Shown here: positions 34,794-47,046 of the stretch, piece after piece
Position numbering within the stretch: position 1 is the stretch's first letter
How the letters are laid out: every line of letters begins with the position of its first letter
NCBI RefSeq assembly: GCF_051020985.1
Contig: NC_134999.1
Location: forward strand, 36,861,160 to 36,925,159
Length of the DNA stretch: 64,000 nt
Origin: Nomia melanderi
Taxonomy: Eukaryota > Arthropoda > Insecta > Hymenoptera > Halictidae
Direction: 5' to 3'
Made by a program: the position numbers and the translations under genes
The notes under the pieces: model-generated
Database searches by the model: none
Seen by the model: the letters and a program-made list of their open reading frames with translations, nothing else
Told to the model about the DNA's origin: nothing

Positions 34794-35514
34794 TCCAGCG
34801 ATCTACCCGAAAGTACATCCCCCGCGGAAAGAAGATGGCGTTTACCGTGTAGATCCTGATTGCAATCCCGATCCGGCAGACGGCAGGACCCTTCACGCCA
34901 CTCTAATTAGCAATTGCAGCCCGGGGGCAAGTGCAAGGGCTGCGGGAACGCCCGCGGGAATTGTTGCCGCACGAAATGCATTCTAGCACCTCGATCGGCC
35001 TCCGGTGGCGAAATTCCGGCGTAGCCCGATCCCGGGGAAATCTCGTTGCCCGCCAGAGGAAAATCTGTCGAACGGTTTCGTGCCATCGGTGCCGGCCGAT
35101 TCTGTCCACGTCTGGACAGTGATTGACACTTTACGAGTACGAGTAGCGGCCCGGCCGTCTCCGTGGATCGATACGCGCCACCGAAACGAACCAGAAATAT
35201 TCCATTAATAACCGGAATAAAAATTCCTGGACAACACGACGAATAGAATGGAGGGAACGATCGAAGATGAGAGGCACGGAGAAAGTATAGGATTTTCGAA
35301 TCCAGTGAAAGTTCGATAGGATTTCATAAGTGTCGATCAGTCTGGATGGGTGAGGAAATCTTAAGAATGAAGGGTCGAAGCGGAGGATTCTAAGGACACG
35401 AGCATTGCTAAGATAAAGTGATCTTCAAGAAAAAGTTACAGAGGAAAATAGAGAGAGAGGGGTTTTGTATCTATTTTATCAGAAGCTACTTTGCGAATGA
35501 CTGTAAACAGCAGT
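34794..35514. other. No recognised gene
   Basis: CpG-rich to 35200, with short overlapping frames on both strands, then AT-rich. Nothing else seen. Confidence 0.55.
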
Positions 35515-35937
35515 GATAATATTGATACTATTAATTTAGCAGTAATACTATTGATACTATCAATTTAGAAATAATAATATTGATACTATTAATTTGGCAA
35601 TAATAATATTGATACTATTACTTTAGCAATGATGATATTGATACTATTAATTTAGCAGTAATAATATTGATACTATCAATTTGGAAATAATAATATGGAT
35701 ACTATTAATTTGGCAATAATCATATTGATACTATTACTTTAGCAATGATGATATTGATGCTATTAATTTAGCAATGATAATATTGATACTATTAATTTAG
35801 CAATGATAATATTGATACTATTAATTTAGCAGTAATACTATTGATATTATTAGTTTAGCAGTAATAATATTGGTACTATTAATGTAGCAGTAATAATATT
35901 GATACTATTAATTTAGCAATAACAATATTAATATTCA
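35515..35937 (+). repeat. 29-bp AT-rich minisatellite, about 14 units
   Basis: The unit is close to ATTTAGCAATGATAATATTG plus ATACTATTA (29 bp in total). Variants CAGT/CAAT/GAAAT in the middle recur in the same order, so blocks of three to four units have been copied together. Confidence 0.95.
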
Positions 35938-37029
35938 CATGACAATAGTATAAGTATTAAAACAATATAAATAGAAACACTACGAAAATGTGAAACTTAA
36001 TAAGTTAGTATTCTGAGATACAAAGTTCGTTGTCCAGCAAATTTTGTTACAGACATTCCTTCTCTCATTAAACCATTGCCCTTATTAATTCCTCTGTTTG
36101 TCCGTTCAGCGGCGCGTTACGCGAGATTCATTTTAAAATCATTCCCGGCGTATTTACAGGAGAAACTTGGCGGAAGCGACTCGAGGACACTCTGAAATTG
36201 GAAACGGCGCCGGAACGAAGCGGCGAGGGACGAAAGTGAACCGGAAGACAGTTCGATTGCGGTCGCATTCCAAGCTGACGCACCAGCCGGGAGTAACCGG
36301 GGATACGAGACAGCCGGGGAGATACGGTTCCCGGAATAGTTACCGCGTATGCAACATGCCTGCATATTCACCAGTTTCCCATAAGGGAATTCCTGTCACT
36401 CGGCCCCGAAGAAATTCCAACGCGTATCGATTATCGGATCGAGCGCCCGGCTCTCGATCGGATCCGGCGATTCAGCGCGCAGAGCTGAAACGGGACAACG
36501 ACGGGCCTCGACGTGGGAATAAGAAAGCCGGTGTACGAGTGCCCCGGTATATAGACCGTGAGCCCGGTTAGTTCACCGGAATCTTGATTGCAGCGCTCCA
36601 ACGACGCGCGATCCAACGTCTTTAGTAAGCTTAATTAGCGACTGAGCCTGCGGGAGTAGTCCCGGCGTGTGTGCATTAACGTACATACCGATCGCTGTTG
36701 ATATTCTAGCGTTACGCGGTTGGCTTAGGCGTCGGATTAATGGATCTGTTGCGATCCTCTGGAGATGAACGCGCTGAAATAATCACTTTCTCGCGTCGAA
36801 ATAACGGATAATTGGGTAATGTCGGTCTTCGTGGAAATTCCTTTGATTCCTGTGTTACCGAGCGCTACTTAGTAATTACTTCCATCGAAATGCACGCCAA
36901 AGATCATAGAATCAACTACATTCGTAACTCTAGATACATCAATAGTTATAACCCATGTCATTTATCTCATATTTATCAAAGTATTCAAAAAAGTAGTTCC
37001 ATTTCTCACAAGCTCTCGAATCCCAATGA
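35938..37029. other. No recognised gene; CpG-rich at 36100-36640
   Basis: A 134-codon plus frame (36167-36571) is strongly arginine-rich and overlaps minus-strand frames. No known domain. Confidence 0.5.
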
Positions 37030-37239
37030 TAACACTAGAACTACCGATTTAATACGATTAATATTCCCATAAAAATTTTAACAATAGATTATTTCCAGTT
37101 TCTTCAGACATCCATTATACTGAAATGAAACTATTCATTTCCAAAATCATTCCGAGTATTCAATGCTTCGAAGACATCAAAAATTACTAAACAACAAACT
37201 CGAAACCACTAGTTTTGACTGGTACGGTTCCAGTGTTAA
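37030..37239 (+). mobile_element. TTAA element, family E copy 4
   Basis: It starts AACACTAGAACTACCGATTT (left TTAA decayed to GATAA) and ends GGTACGGTTCCAGTGTTAA. The body matches the other E copies (TAACAATAGATTATTTCCAG, CAAAATCATTCCGAGTATTC). Confidence 0.85.
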
Positions 37240-38440
37240 TCTCCCAAGGCCAACAAAACTGTTCGCAGCGCGAACCGCTTCAATCCCTGAGAGATTGCTA
37301 TTGTAATTGAATCGCGATCGTAGACGCACGCGAGGAATGCCCGCGATTTATGAGATTCCGCGAGATACAGCGGCGTTTCCGGCGGGAAGGGCCCCCGCGG
37401 AGGAGAGCGCGCGCGATAAAACAAGCCCGGTAACAGGTGTTAACGCGTCCGGGAACGGATCGGAAGAATAATGGAGCCTTTCCGCGGAATCTTTACGGGC
37501 TTCCCTCCCCGGGATTACCATTCGAATTCCCGCCCGCCGGGTATAATAATCCTATATCGGCCGGCGGATCCATCTTTCACGCTTGATCCCGTTGAATGAT
37601 TACCCTTTCTGCTCCAATTTGCGTCGGCCGTTGCCGTTGCAGCCGCGCGGACCGGCCGTCCGCAGCCGTGAATGTACGTCCGAGGACGTTAGTATGAAAG
37701 CCGGACGGTCGTCGGGCCGATCGCGGGAAAAAGAAGCCGGTCATCATCCCGCCCCAGATTGCGTTTCCGCTCCGGCGCACCTTCGAGGCTCCCGGGCGCG
37801 GTAATTAGCCGCGTCCCCGCTGCGACGAACCGTCCGTTTCCTCGATTCTTCGTGCGGGAAGATGACATTCCGATCTCCAGACGCGAGGAGGAACGGACGA
37901 CGCGATCGTTCCCTTGTTACCAACCGCGCGATCAAATTTAACTCGCCGGACCGCGGACTATGCGAGCGCTCGAGAGGCCAGGAACGCGGCCAGGATGCGC
38001 GAAATGTCGAGTGACGCCTGGAGCACCGATCCAATTGAAGTCAAGTGATCCTCGGCCAATGAAGAGTGCCGGGAAACTTAGTCCCGCTACGGGCCTCTAC
38101 GTATTTCCTTTCGGTGTACTCGGATGGAGACGGTATGCCGTTTTAGTGGGAATGGAGATGCGGAAATAAGGTGCTTCGAATTGTTTCGCTGTTGTCTGCG
38201 CGGGCTATGCTACTTGGATCGTCGTCCACTTATTCGAAACACTTGGTTTGTTGGGGTATTGCATTGGTTAGTATCGGAGGATAGAGATATTGTAGGATTG
38301 GTACTGTGTGGTCTGATCGTGGAGGATTATAATACTGGCTTTGAGGAGTTTGTATCTGTTATGAAGGTAACTGGAATTTTGTTGTATTTGATTCAGAATT
38401 GAATGTAAGAGTGATTTATTGGTAGTATCAATATTCTCTG
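37240..38440. other. No recognised gene; CpG-rich to 38110
   Basis: Overlapping frames of 60-96 codons on both strands, without known domains. From 38110 to 38440 a 92-codon plus frame continues into T-rich DNA; I do not recognise it. Confidence 0.5.
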
Positions 38441-38905
38441 GACTGACCAGTGACTCATACCACTGAACTCTTCCCAGGAACTCAAAGATTCTATTCCGAT
38501 TAAAATATTCTCGTCAAAACTACATCTACTTCCCTAAACAAACCTTCCCACGTCAGACCACTGACGACTCATACCACTGAACTCTACACAAGAACTCAAT
38601 AAAGATTCTATTCCCATTAAAATTTTCTCATCAAAACTACATCTACTTCCCTAAACCTTCCCATGTCTGCCCAGTGACGATTCCAACCACTGAACTCTAC
38701 AAAAGAACTCAATAAAGATTCTATTCCAATTAAAATTTTCTCATCAAAACTACATCTACTTCCCTAAACAAACCTTCCCACGTCAGACCACTGACGACTC
38801 ATACCACTGAACTCTACACAAGAACTCAATAAAGATTCTATTCCCATTAAAATTTCCTCACCAAAACTACATCTCCTTCCCTAAACAAACCTTCACGTCT
38901 GACTC
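38441..38905 (+). repeat. Tandem repeat, unit about 115 bp in dimers
   Basis: Four units are anchored by CACTGAACTCT near 38461, 38575, 38688 and 38805. Units 2 and 4 share CGTCAGACCACTGACGACTC almost exactly, while unit 3 reads CATGTCTGCCCAGTGACG, so a block of two units (about 230 bp) was duplicated. Confidence 0.9.
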
Positions 38906-39203
38906 ACGTTCCGTTGTTCGACAATGTTCCATTCCACTTCACACCTACTAAATCCCCTAAATATTCACCAATTACCCACGAAATCACCTCACTCGTCCAT
39001 CTAAAACTACATTCATCATTTTCTGACGAAACACTAACACTATTTTCAACTTACATAAACATCTTGCACAAATTATAGAACAGAGTTGTTTTGTTTCGTG
39101 CGTTAATACCTCATTCAACATTTCACATCAAACTTTTATTTTACAGTTCTGTCGCGTCCAATCAAACAGCGACTCAGAGTCGGCTCCCGAGTGCAGAGGG
39201 TTA
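38906..39203 (-). mobile_element. Worn family A end
   Basis: The right end at 39135-39203 keeps the family A terminus in reverse (CAGCGACTCAGAGTCGGC, then CCGAGTGCAGAGGGTTAA). The left side is AT-rich and too diverged to place the other TTAA. Confidence 0.6.
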
Positions 39204-40027
39204 ATCCGTAATCTCCCCGCACGCGGATAATCCTGCGAGCGGTCAGAATCGGTGAGGAATGATCGCTGCGGCGCGAAGGTAGCAAAGTTTCAACAACGCT
39301 CGCGCGGACGATCCCGGCGAAGTCGAAGTCTCCGCGCAAAGTTTCGCGTTTCCGTCGTTCCCGTTGCTCCCCCAGGCGCCTCGCCGAGGTAAAGGGGAGG
39401 GCGCGGGCCGGGAAAGGTCGAAAGGTGGCTCAAGGGAAGAATGAAGCGCAAGTTCTCTCGGATGAAGCGAGTTTCCGGGGGAGGAAGAACGGGAACCAGC
39501 GACGATGCTGGGGTTTAGCTACAAAATCACCACATCCACCTTTCATCCCCTCCGCTCGGCCTCCCAGTCGAAAGTTCCGTGCGGAGGGAGGCTATGTTGC
39601 CGAAGTATTGCTCGTTAGATTTCCATTGAGGCGGCAGTTATCGAACGATTCCGCGGCGGCCAATTCCGCGTGGATTTCTCGCCCGCCACTTGCCCTGCTC
39701 GGCATGCCCGGCCATTCCGTGATTTATCAATCTGTCGGCGCACGCCACCGCTGCCGGGAGCTGCGGCTAAAGATCCGGGAGGAGCTCGGCTTCGCGCGTT
39801 ACGGAGTCGAGCGGATAAACAGAACGCGGCGAGACAGTTGTTTCGAGTACCGTGATTTAATGAATCCCACTGTTTTCAGTGGACCTCGGTTTGTTTTAGT
39901 AAACCGTGTATTGCGCCCTGCGGCTGGTTTCAATGGAAATTCTGGAGATGAAGATAGATTCTGTAACGAGTTTTTGTAGATTTAAACTTGTCTATGAGAG
40001 TAATTTTTTAGTGTATCTGAAATCTTC
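39204..40027. other. CpG-rich block with an unassigned 184-codon frame
   Basis: The plus frame at 39425-39979 is the longest one in the window without a comparable opposite-strand frame, and it runs into AT-rich DNA at its 3' end. Its translation has no domain I recognise. I see no start context, splice sites or poly(A) signal that settle the question. Confidence 0.3.
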
Positions 40028-40517
40028 GGCAGATATGGTATCGTGAATTTTAACGGATCTATCTTTACTCTAGAATTCAAATCACTGTTTGTTAGATATA
40101 GTATCGTGAATTTTAACAGATCTATCTTTACCCTAGAATTCAAATTACTGTTTGTCAAATATAGTATTCTGAATTTTAACAGATCTCTCTTTACTCTAGA
40201 ATTCAAATCACTGTTCGTCAGATATCCTAAATTTTAACAGATCTATCTTTACTGTAGAATTTAATTTACTGTTTGTCAGATATAGTGTGCTGAATTTTAA
40301 CAGATCTATCTTTACTCTAGAATTCAAATTACTGTTTGTCAGATATAGTATCGTGAATTTTAACGGATCTATCTTCACTCTAGAATTCAAATTACTGTTT
40401 GTCAAATATAGTATTCTGAATATTAACAGATCTATCTTTACTCTAGAATTCAAATTACTGTTTATCAGATATAGTATCATACATTTTAACAGATCTATAT
40501 TTACTCTAGAATTCAAA
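40028..40517 (+). repeat. 63-bp minisatellite, eight units
   Basis: The unit carries ATTTTAACAGATCTATC, TTTACTCTAGAATTCAAAT and TACTGTTTGTCAGATATAGT. GAATTC recurs at 63-base steps; one unit near 40220 lacks about nine bases. Because 63 is a multiple of three, regular peptide-like frames appear on both strands; these are artefacts. Confidence 0.95.
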
Positions 40518-41738
40518 CGCTATCCAGTTCCCTAACGAAACTACCCGGAGCGAGGCAGATACAACAAAGGCAGCTACAAAAGAAATCCAGCAGCGATGCC
40601 CTCAAATGAACCTTCGCAACTCCATAGCAGGAATTTCATCGAAACGGACGTTCCTTGATTGAATTTGCCCCGACGACGTTTCCCGTGGATCGCCGGAATT
40701 TCAATATGGACGCAATAAATCGCCGAACTTGCCTGTTTATTTAAATACTTCGTGCGCCCGTGTGCGCCGTTTAGTTATCGATAACAGAAATTCCGATTAA
40801 AATACCAAGTTCCTCCGTTAGCCGGCGTATTAACTCCGCGGAATCCGTCCCAGGGATCTGTTCCGGCTGAACGTTCGACAACCGCTCCTCGGACAATGGC
40901 AACCGGCGACCGGTGTCATCGTCGCGCGTGAAGTTTCCAGCCGGGACGTTAAAACAGACGGCACAATAGGGGCGGGCCGCGTTTACGGGGCCGTAAATTA
41001 CCGCCGGAATTAGCCGCGGGGAGTTCGAAACGCTAATAAGTAGTTATACGGCGTCCCATGAAGAACTTGGACATTCAGCCACCTTCGACCTCGCGGACGG
41101 CCCTGCTCGCATGCTCGCCTTAAGTGGCGATAGCGCGGGCTCGCTATAAAATAATTGAATTTCAACTTCAAAGGGCCGTGCGCTAATTGCGTTACCTTAC
41201 GCTCGCAGACGCAATTAAGGTGTACAAGGTGTCCTACGGCGTGCCTGACCTTCCGGTGAATTTCGCTGCCCGAGAGGAGGGAAAGTTTCCAGGGCACGTA
41301 GATATTTTTATCATTCGCCGCGGGAACCGATAAGGAGCCCGGCAAACCCAACGTGAATCAGATACCCCGTAATCGACGGACGATTCCCAGGGATTCGTTC
41401 CGTTTTTGAGACGGCGTGCCGATCGTTTATTACGTTCGAGTACTTAGGGTTTTTCAGGGATTTTATTCACCTCGGTGCTTTAACGAGGTTGAATAATGTA
41501 CTCGGGATTTAGGGGAGTTTCTACTTCGCTGATGGGAACTTACTTATTTCTGCGTCGTAACTTTGTCCGATACAGTCGGGTCGAAGTATTTTATATCGCT
41601 CGGTTATAAACTGGATTACACTGTGATGCTACTATATGTGAGAAGGAAAGTGTGACGTAGTGAAGATCTCGAGAAGTGATAGAAGATCGAGCTTAAAATT
41701 CGATTTGAAATTCAAATCCTTGCATGTATGACATTCGA
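40518..41738. other. No recognised gene
   Basis: CpG-rich at 40520-41400, then mixed. A 113-codon minus frame (41010-41351) has no known domain. No repeat noticed. Confidence 0.5.
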
Positions 41739-41947
41739 TTAACACTAGAACTACCAGTCAAAATGACTGTTTTCGACTTGTTTCGCAATTATTGCTATCT
41801 TAAAAGCACTCAATATTTGAAGTGATCTTGAAAGTTTCATCTGAATACTATAATGAATGTTCGAAGAAACTGAAAATAATCTACTGTCACAATTTTTATA
41901 GGGATTACATATTAATCGTATGAAATGCTCGGTAGTTCTAGTGTTAA
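41739..41947 (-). mobile_element. TTAA element, family E copy 5
   Basis: Inverted copy of 209 bp. It starts TTAACACTAGAACTACCAGT and ends GCTCGGTAGTTCTAGTGTTAA in shortened form. The right TTAA (41944-41947) is shared with the family A element that follows. Confidence 0.9.
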
Positions 41948-42204
41948 CCCTTTGCACTCGAGAAGTGACTCAGTCACCACTTGATTCGATGCAGTAAAAC
42001 CATAAAATTTGATATTCAACATTGAACTATGTATAATGCATTGGCGTGTGAAATATTGGGATAAAAAAGCTTTTCTCAATTCACCTGCGATTTCTCTTAG
42101 AGTCAATTGAAAAAATGTCGTCTGTGTCCAGTTAGAAAATGTTATTTCTAATGAAATAGTAAAAGTAGCAATTTTCCAAAGTATTTCCGAGTGCAAAGGG
42201 TTAA
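41944..42204 (+). mobile_element. TTAA element, family A copy 4
   Basis: This 261-bp element starts TTAACCCTTTGCACTCGAGA and ends CCGAGTGCAAAGGGTTAA. It is slightly longer than other A copies because of an insertion near its 3' end (around 42150-42175). Confidence 0.9.
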
Positions 42205-43668
42205 TACAATACACTCATCCCTCCTTCAATGACACGAACAATTCTCATCTTGTCTCCCTCACATTCAAGTAGAATCATTCTATAGTCAGACATCTCAGAT
42301 CCAACGATTACACGTTACAAAAGAAACCATTCCCCAGAAAATCTCGCGAACCTCCAAAAATAATCCAACTCCCTCAAACCCTACACCCCACAATCAATAG
42401 ATCCTCCGTAGCATCCCGCATAGGATCTCCTCAGCCGTGGGCGCCGAAGCGGAAACGCAAGGAGGCGCGAGGTAACGAGTGGAGCGTGTTCAATTAACAG
42501 CGACGCGGCCGGGCTCAATTAAAGGCTGCCGTTCAGGTGTAAAAGTCAACGCGCCGCTCAATCGGCGCCGCGGAATCGAAGCTCCGCGAGAAACTGGATC
42601 GCAGTTAAGGGAAACTAATCAACACGTATCAGCCGGAATGTTCCAGCAGGAGTAGCGTTACGCCAACCAGGAAGAGCGAGAAGAAGCGGGGGGCGGAGGG
42701 GAAGCTGGGAGACGGACGGATGGCAATCATTTTTCTTCGGTTCTTTCTCTGCCGTCGACTTAGCCACGCTCCGGTGACCCGGCGGGAAGAAAAAGGAAGC
42801 CCCGGACGTAACCGGCGGACAGAGAGAAGTCTTCCGGCGAGCCGGGGAACGGGACAGCCGGGAAAGTTTGACGACGAACCGAGGGAACACGATGGACGGT
42901 CTTCGGGATGTTTAATTATTTCGCCGAGCAGTTCCGTGTTCGTTTTTACGCGAGCAAAAACCTACGAACAGCCGGCCGACGAAACCTTCGCCGAGGAGCC
43001 GAAGTTTCCGCGACCGCGGAGTTTTCGGAATTTCCCTGGCTCGTTATGCAGGTTACGGGACTCCGCGAGTATCGACCTCCCGCGATCGATTTAGGAGAAT
43101 CGGACCGGGTAACCGAGTTCTCAGGATCTGGGGACTTATGGGGAATGGAGCCAAGAAAAAAGGACAGAGCTGCGAGCGCGTTTGCTCCTTTTTCCGTCTT
43201 CTTCTTTGTCTTCCTCGGCTACTTTCCGCGGTTTCTTCCCGCTGGCTTCTGATTAGATCGTTTCCCTGCAGCGTTCGCTTGTGTTCTCGACGCGGACACG
43301 ATCGAGAGGAACTGGGAGACGAATAGGGGATCGATGGATCGGAAGAGATACAAACATTTCGTCACTCGTTAATCGTGCCACGAGGCGACCTGCTGGAATC
43401 ACCGAACGGCTGAGTCGACTCGACTCGACCGCTCCGTTTTTCGGAGTTTCCGAGGAAAATCAATTTTTGTAATTCTTTCCGTCGTCGTATCTGTGTATGA
43501 TCTGCTTGTTTATACACGGATTGAGCGTTCAAATATTTTTTAAATGAATATTAAGGAAGTGTGTTTCCGACATACGGGACTTAGAGAAATTTCGAGTCGG
43601 CCGGATTCGAATGCTCTGTTTTGCCACGAGTTTATAGAGAAAATACAGAAAATCGGAAAGATACACTG
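42205..43668. other. No recognised gene; CpG-rich at 42420-43470
   Basis: The minus-strand form of the recurring motif lies at 42267-42291 (AAGTAGAAT...GTCAGAC, shortened to 25). The CpG-rich part carries overlapping 90-124 codon frames without known domains. Confidence 0.5.
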
Positions 43669-43912
43669 TTAACCCTTTGCAGTCCAGAAGTTTTTCACCG
43701 GAAATATTCAACACTTTCTAATGAGATACAGATGACATTTTCTTAGATTGAATTAAGAAACTTCACATGCGTTGAGGAAGAGAACTATTGTCTTTCAATA
43801 TTTCATACATTGATGCATTATACAAAGTTCAATATTAAATATCACAATTTACAGTTTTGCTGTGTCAAATCATTTGGCGACCTAGAGGCGCCTCTGGAGT
43901 GCAAAGGGTTAA
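43669..43912 (-). mobile_element. TTAA element, family A copy 5
   Basis: Inverted, 244 bp. It starts TTAACCCTTTGCAGTCCAGA and ends CTGGAGTGCAAAGGGTTAA. The palindrome AGAGGCGCCTCT at its 5' (right) side matches copy 3, and the two share more sequence with each other than with copies 2 or 4. Confidence 0.9.
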
Positions 43913-45253
43913 ATCATTCGATGGAGTCGCGTTATTATTATCATATGTTCACTAGCTGAATATCCGCCTCGGGAAGCACTGTTTATACTATAGAAATATT
44001 TTCAGATAATCGTTCGATTGGGTAAATTTCGTTGGAGGTCACCGACATTCAACCTGTTAATCAACAAACCCTAAGCATTCATGTTCCATATACTCAAAGA
44101 AACTACATCAACGTCGAATAAACCGCAAGGATGAAACCATGAAACATCCAACACCAACATCCCCATTCGAAATTCCCAGGCTTCCCTTAAAGCCAGCGCG
44201 CGATCTCCAGAAGCCGCGTCAAAGTCGACGCGTTAATTTCCTCGCGGCGAGAAACCGCGTCCGGCAAGAAACGTTAATAACCCGCGCTGCAATGTTTTTT
44301 TACGGCCGCGGCAGATACGCAAAGGAGCTTAATCAGCCGGACGATGATCCGACCGACATCCGTTTGCGCGACGCGGAAGGTACGTTCCTTCGGACGCGCA
44401 GCTGCGCGTAGCTTTTTACGGTCTCGTTACGGACAAGCCGAGCCGGGTAATGACCGCCGGACTATCCGGACGCCTCGGCGAGGGTTGAAAGTTACGGCTG
44501 GCGGATTGTTAAGACGCGACCGTGCAGCGGGGGGCGGGGCGGAAGCGAACGAGAGGCGGAAAGAACGGAAAAGACGGTAACAACGAAGCCACCGGCTCCC
44601 CCCGGCTGCTCAACGAGGCTTGCATCGGCAGCTTTCGGCGAGCGATCGGCCGTGAATCTACTTTTCGGCGAATAATGATGTACTCTATTTGCGTTTCCCT
44701 CGCGGAGCCGGCTCCCACGGTGTCTGTTCTTCCTCGGCGGGCGCGTTTGTCGGCGAACAGCGAGGCGACGGGAGAATATTCGCGAGCAAACGCGCCTCGA
44801 AAGCCCGCGACAGACCTGGTTCCCCTCTCGAACCTGTGGATCGCACTCCCATTGGCTCGCCCTGTCCCCTTTCATCCGCGCCGCGGTCGATCCACGGGAT
44901 AATTATAGGAAATCCAGAGTGAAACGGGACGGATATACGAGGCTCTGATATAAATTAGTATACTCCTGTTCCGTCGCCTGCGGCAAATAACTGGGTCGTC
45001 GTATAATAATACGCGGCACGTAAATAGGAGCTCGCAAGGCCGCCGCCGCGTCCTTGCCTGCGATACGGTGCGTCAATGTCTCGCGAAGGATGATGTATTT
45101 ATAGTAGAACGCGCCGTTAAACGGTTGCCCCGCTAACGGTAGAAATGGATTGCGCGCGGGGCAGGTCTGCGGCTCTGTTGATTTAGGTAGATTATAAATT
45201 CACGAGTGTTTGGGGCGTGTTTGAGTTGCGAGTGAATTAAAGTCGGGGGATGC
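43913..45253. other. No recognised gene; CpG-rich at 44150-45170
   Basis: Frames of 126 and 127 codons face each other on opposite strands at 44492-44902. No domain is recognisable in either. Confidence 0.5.
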
Positions 45254-45581
45254 CAGTAGATACGGGCGGCCTGTAGTCGGACGAGTCGAGTTGATAATGG
45301 AGTGTGTATAGTCGAGTCGTAAATTGAACAGTCTTCTGGAATAGGCTTGTTGCAGGCACCGGGTAATCCTTCGGTAAGCCTGGTTTACACCTGACTGTTA
45401 GTAGAAATGGACTGACTGTAGACCAAGTCAATGGTGCAGTAGACTTAGCTCGAACTGGGGATGGACTACAGGGCTACAAGTGTGTTTGATTTCGATTGAG
45501 CTTCAAGGGATGTTAGGCTAGAAATGAACTGAACTGCATTGGACCTTGTTCTGAGTAGAAACAGTCAGCATATGGTCGGAC
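45254..45581 (-). repeat. Minus-strand cluster of the recurring motif
   Basis: Copies at 45254-45282 and 45553-45581 (29 bp each) and a shortened one at 45400-45423. Read on the minus strand they begin GTCCGAC or GTCTAC and end ATCTACTG or TTCTACT. Spacing is about 145-150 bp. Confidence 0.6.
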
Positions 45582-46417
45582 TGTCAGAAACTCCTAAGAC
45601 TACGTATAACGTATTAACTAATTACAAAAGTTTTTGACGCATTGTTGACCGGCAATTCCATACAGAAGCCATCTCATGTCATTTGTTGTTATTTCGTAAC
45701 TAAACATGAGAGTGAAACAATCCAGATAAACTTCAATACACTTCATTTACATATAATGGATTGAAATATAATTTTGAATATTTCGCTTTGGAAATGTTCT
45801 ATATTGCCCGTATTTCAAAAATTGAAATAGCTAATGCAAGTGCAAAATGTGTTAACACCTTCTCGAAGAATCACTGTTACAAGTAGTACCTATTACAAGT
45901 AGTACAACTCAGAATACACTCAGAACCACCGAAATACCTGATCAATTACTACCCCTAAAATGAATTCCTGTTCGTGGAAATCAACAAAAACCTCGCTTCA
46001 CACTGCCACCGCGGAAAGCAGTTGAAAACACGATTCCTATCGCGAGAAGTAACCGCAAAGTGAATTATAAAATTACCATAGGCGTCTTCCTCGAAGTAAT
46101 ACACGGCTCCTCGAAAGTGATACGGCCGCGTCGTTATCGTCGGTACACCCTAATCGTGTCTGCTAGCCTGTGCACCTGCACACGTGGTAGCCTGGGCGAG
46201 CGGGCGGAGGAGCGGGCGCTCGCTGTGTTAACCGGCATGTAAGGGTGTGTACGCGGAAGCGTAGGGGCTGTACGTGCGCGCAGAACGCCCGGCATTACGG
46301 AACTTCCCTTTGGATGCCCGCACACACAGTGCCCTGTTGCACAAAGATCCGGGGAATGCGACGGCTGCATACAGGCACGCAAATGTTTGGCGTGGCTCTC
46401 GGGCGCAGTTCGTTACT
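45582..46417. other. No recognised gene
   Basis: AT-rich to 46000, then GC-rich. The segment ending GCAAAATGTGTTAAC at 45843-45857 resembles a family C terminus but has no partner end. Short overlapping frames only. Confidence 0.45.
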
Positions 46418-47046
46418 CCCGTGCGAGCTCGAAGTGTACTTCGGAGGAAAATTGTAATTACAATCAGCCCCCTCTTCAACGAAGATTTCGCGCGCTGTCG
46501 TGAAGTGTCCCTGTAAATCTTGCACTATTTTCGTGTAAGAGAAAACTATTGGACTTACGACTTTGCAGAAGGTTAAAGGGAGGTAAAGAAGGTGAGGATT
46601 AGAGAAAGGTTATGTATTGTCGTTTCGATTATTCTGTATAGATTCAGCAGCTGTCTGAGTAATGATAGAGTTTTCTACTGGAAATTTGTATGACAGACTG
46701 GAGAGTAATTTTCTGTGTACAGTTAATTCCCGTGCGAGCTCGAAGTGTACTTCAAAGGAAAATCATAATTACAATCAGCCCCCTCTTCAACGAAGACTTC
46801 GCGCGTCGTCGTGTAAGTGTCTCTGTAAATCTTGCATACTTATTTTCTTGTAAGAGAAAACTTTGGAACTTACGACTTTGCAGAAGGTCAAAGGAAGGTA
46901 AAGAAGGTGAGGATTAGTGAAAGATTATGTGTCGTCTTCGTTTCGATTATTTTGTATAGATTCAGCAGCTGTCTGAGTAATGATAGAGTTTTCTACTGGA
47001 AATTTATATAATAGACTGAATCGTCGTTTTCTGTGTACAGTTAATT
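46418..47046 (+). repeat. Tandem duplication, unit about 311 bp
   Basis: Copy 1 starts at 46418 and copy 2 at 46729, both with CCCGTGCGAGCTCGAAGTG. Both hold ATCAGCCCCCTCTTCAACGA and end with a copy of the recurring motif (46653-46680 and 46972-46999, GTCTGAGTAATG...TTCTACTG). Identity is high, with small indels. Confidence 0.9.

Noticed and set aside
39425..39979. 184-codon plus-strand frame
   Set aside because: Not called as a gene because the translation matches no family I know and no promoter, splice or poly(A) evidence is visible. It remains the least implausible long frame.
40043..40535. Regular peptides containing Phe-Asn-Arg-Ser-Ile-Phe-Thr-Leu-Glu-Phe-Lys
   Set aside because: They arise from a 63-bp repeat whose length is a multiple of three; the minus strand is open as well.
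45582..45857. Possible further TTAA element ending GCAAAATGTGTTAAC
   Set aside because: The proposed left end does not match the inverse of the right end.
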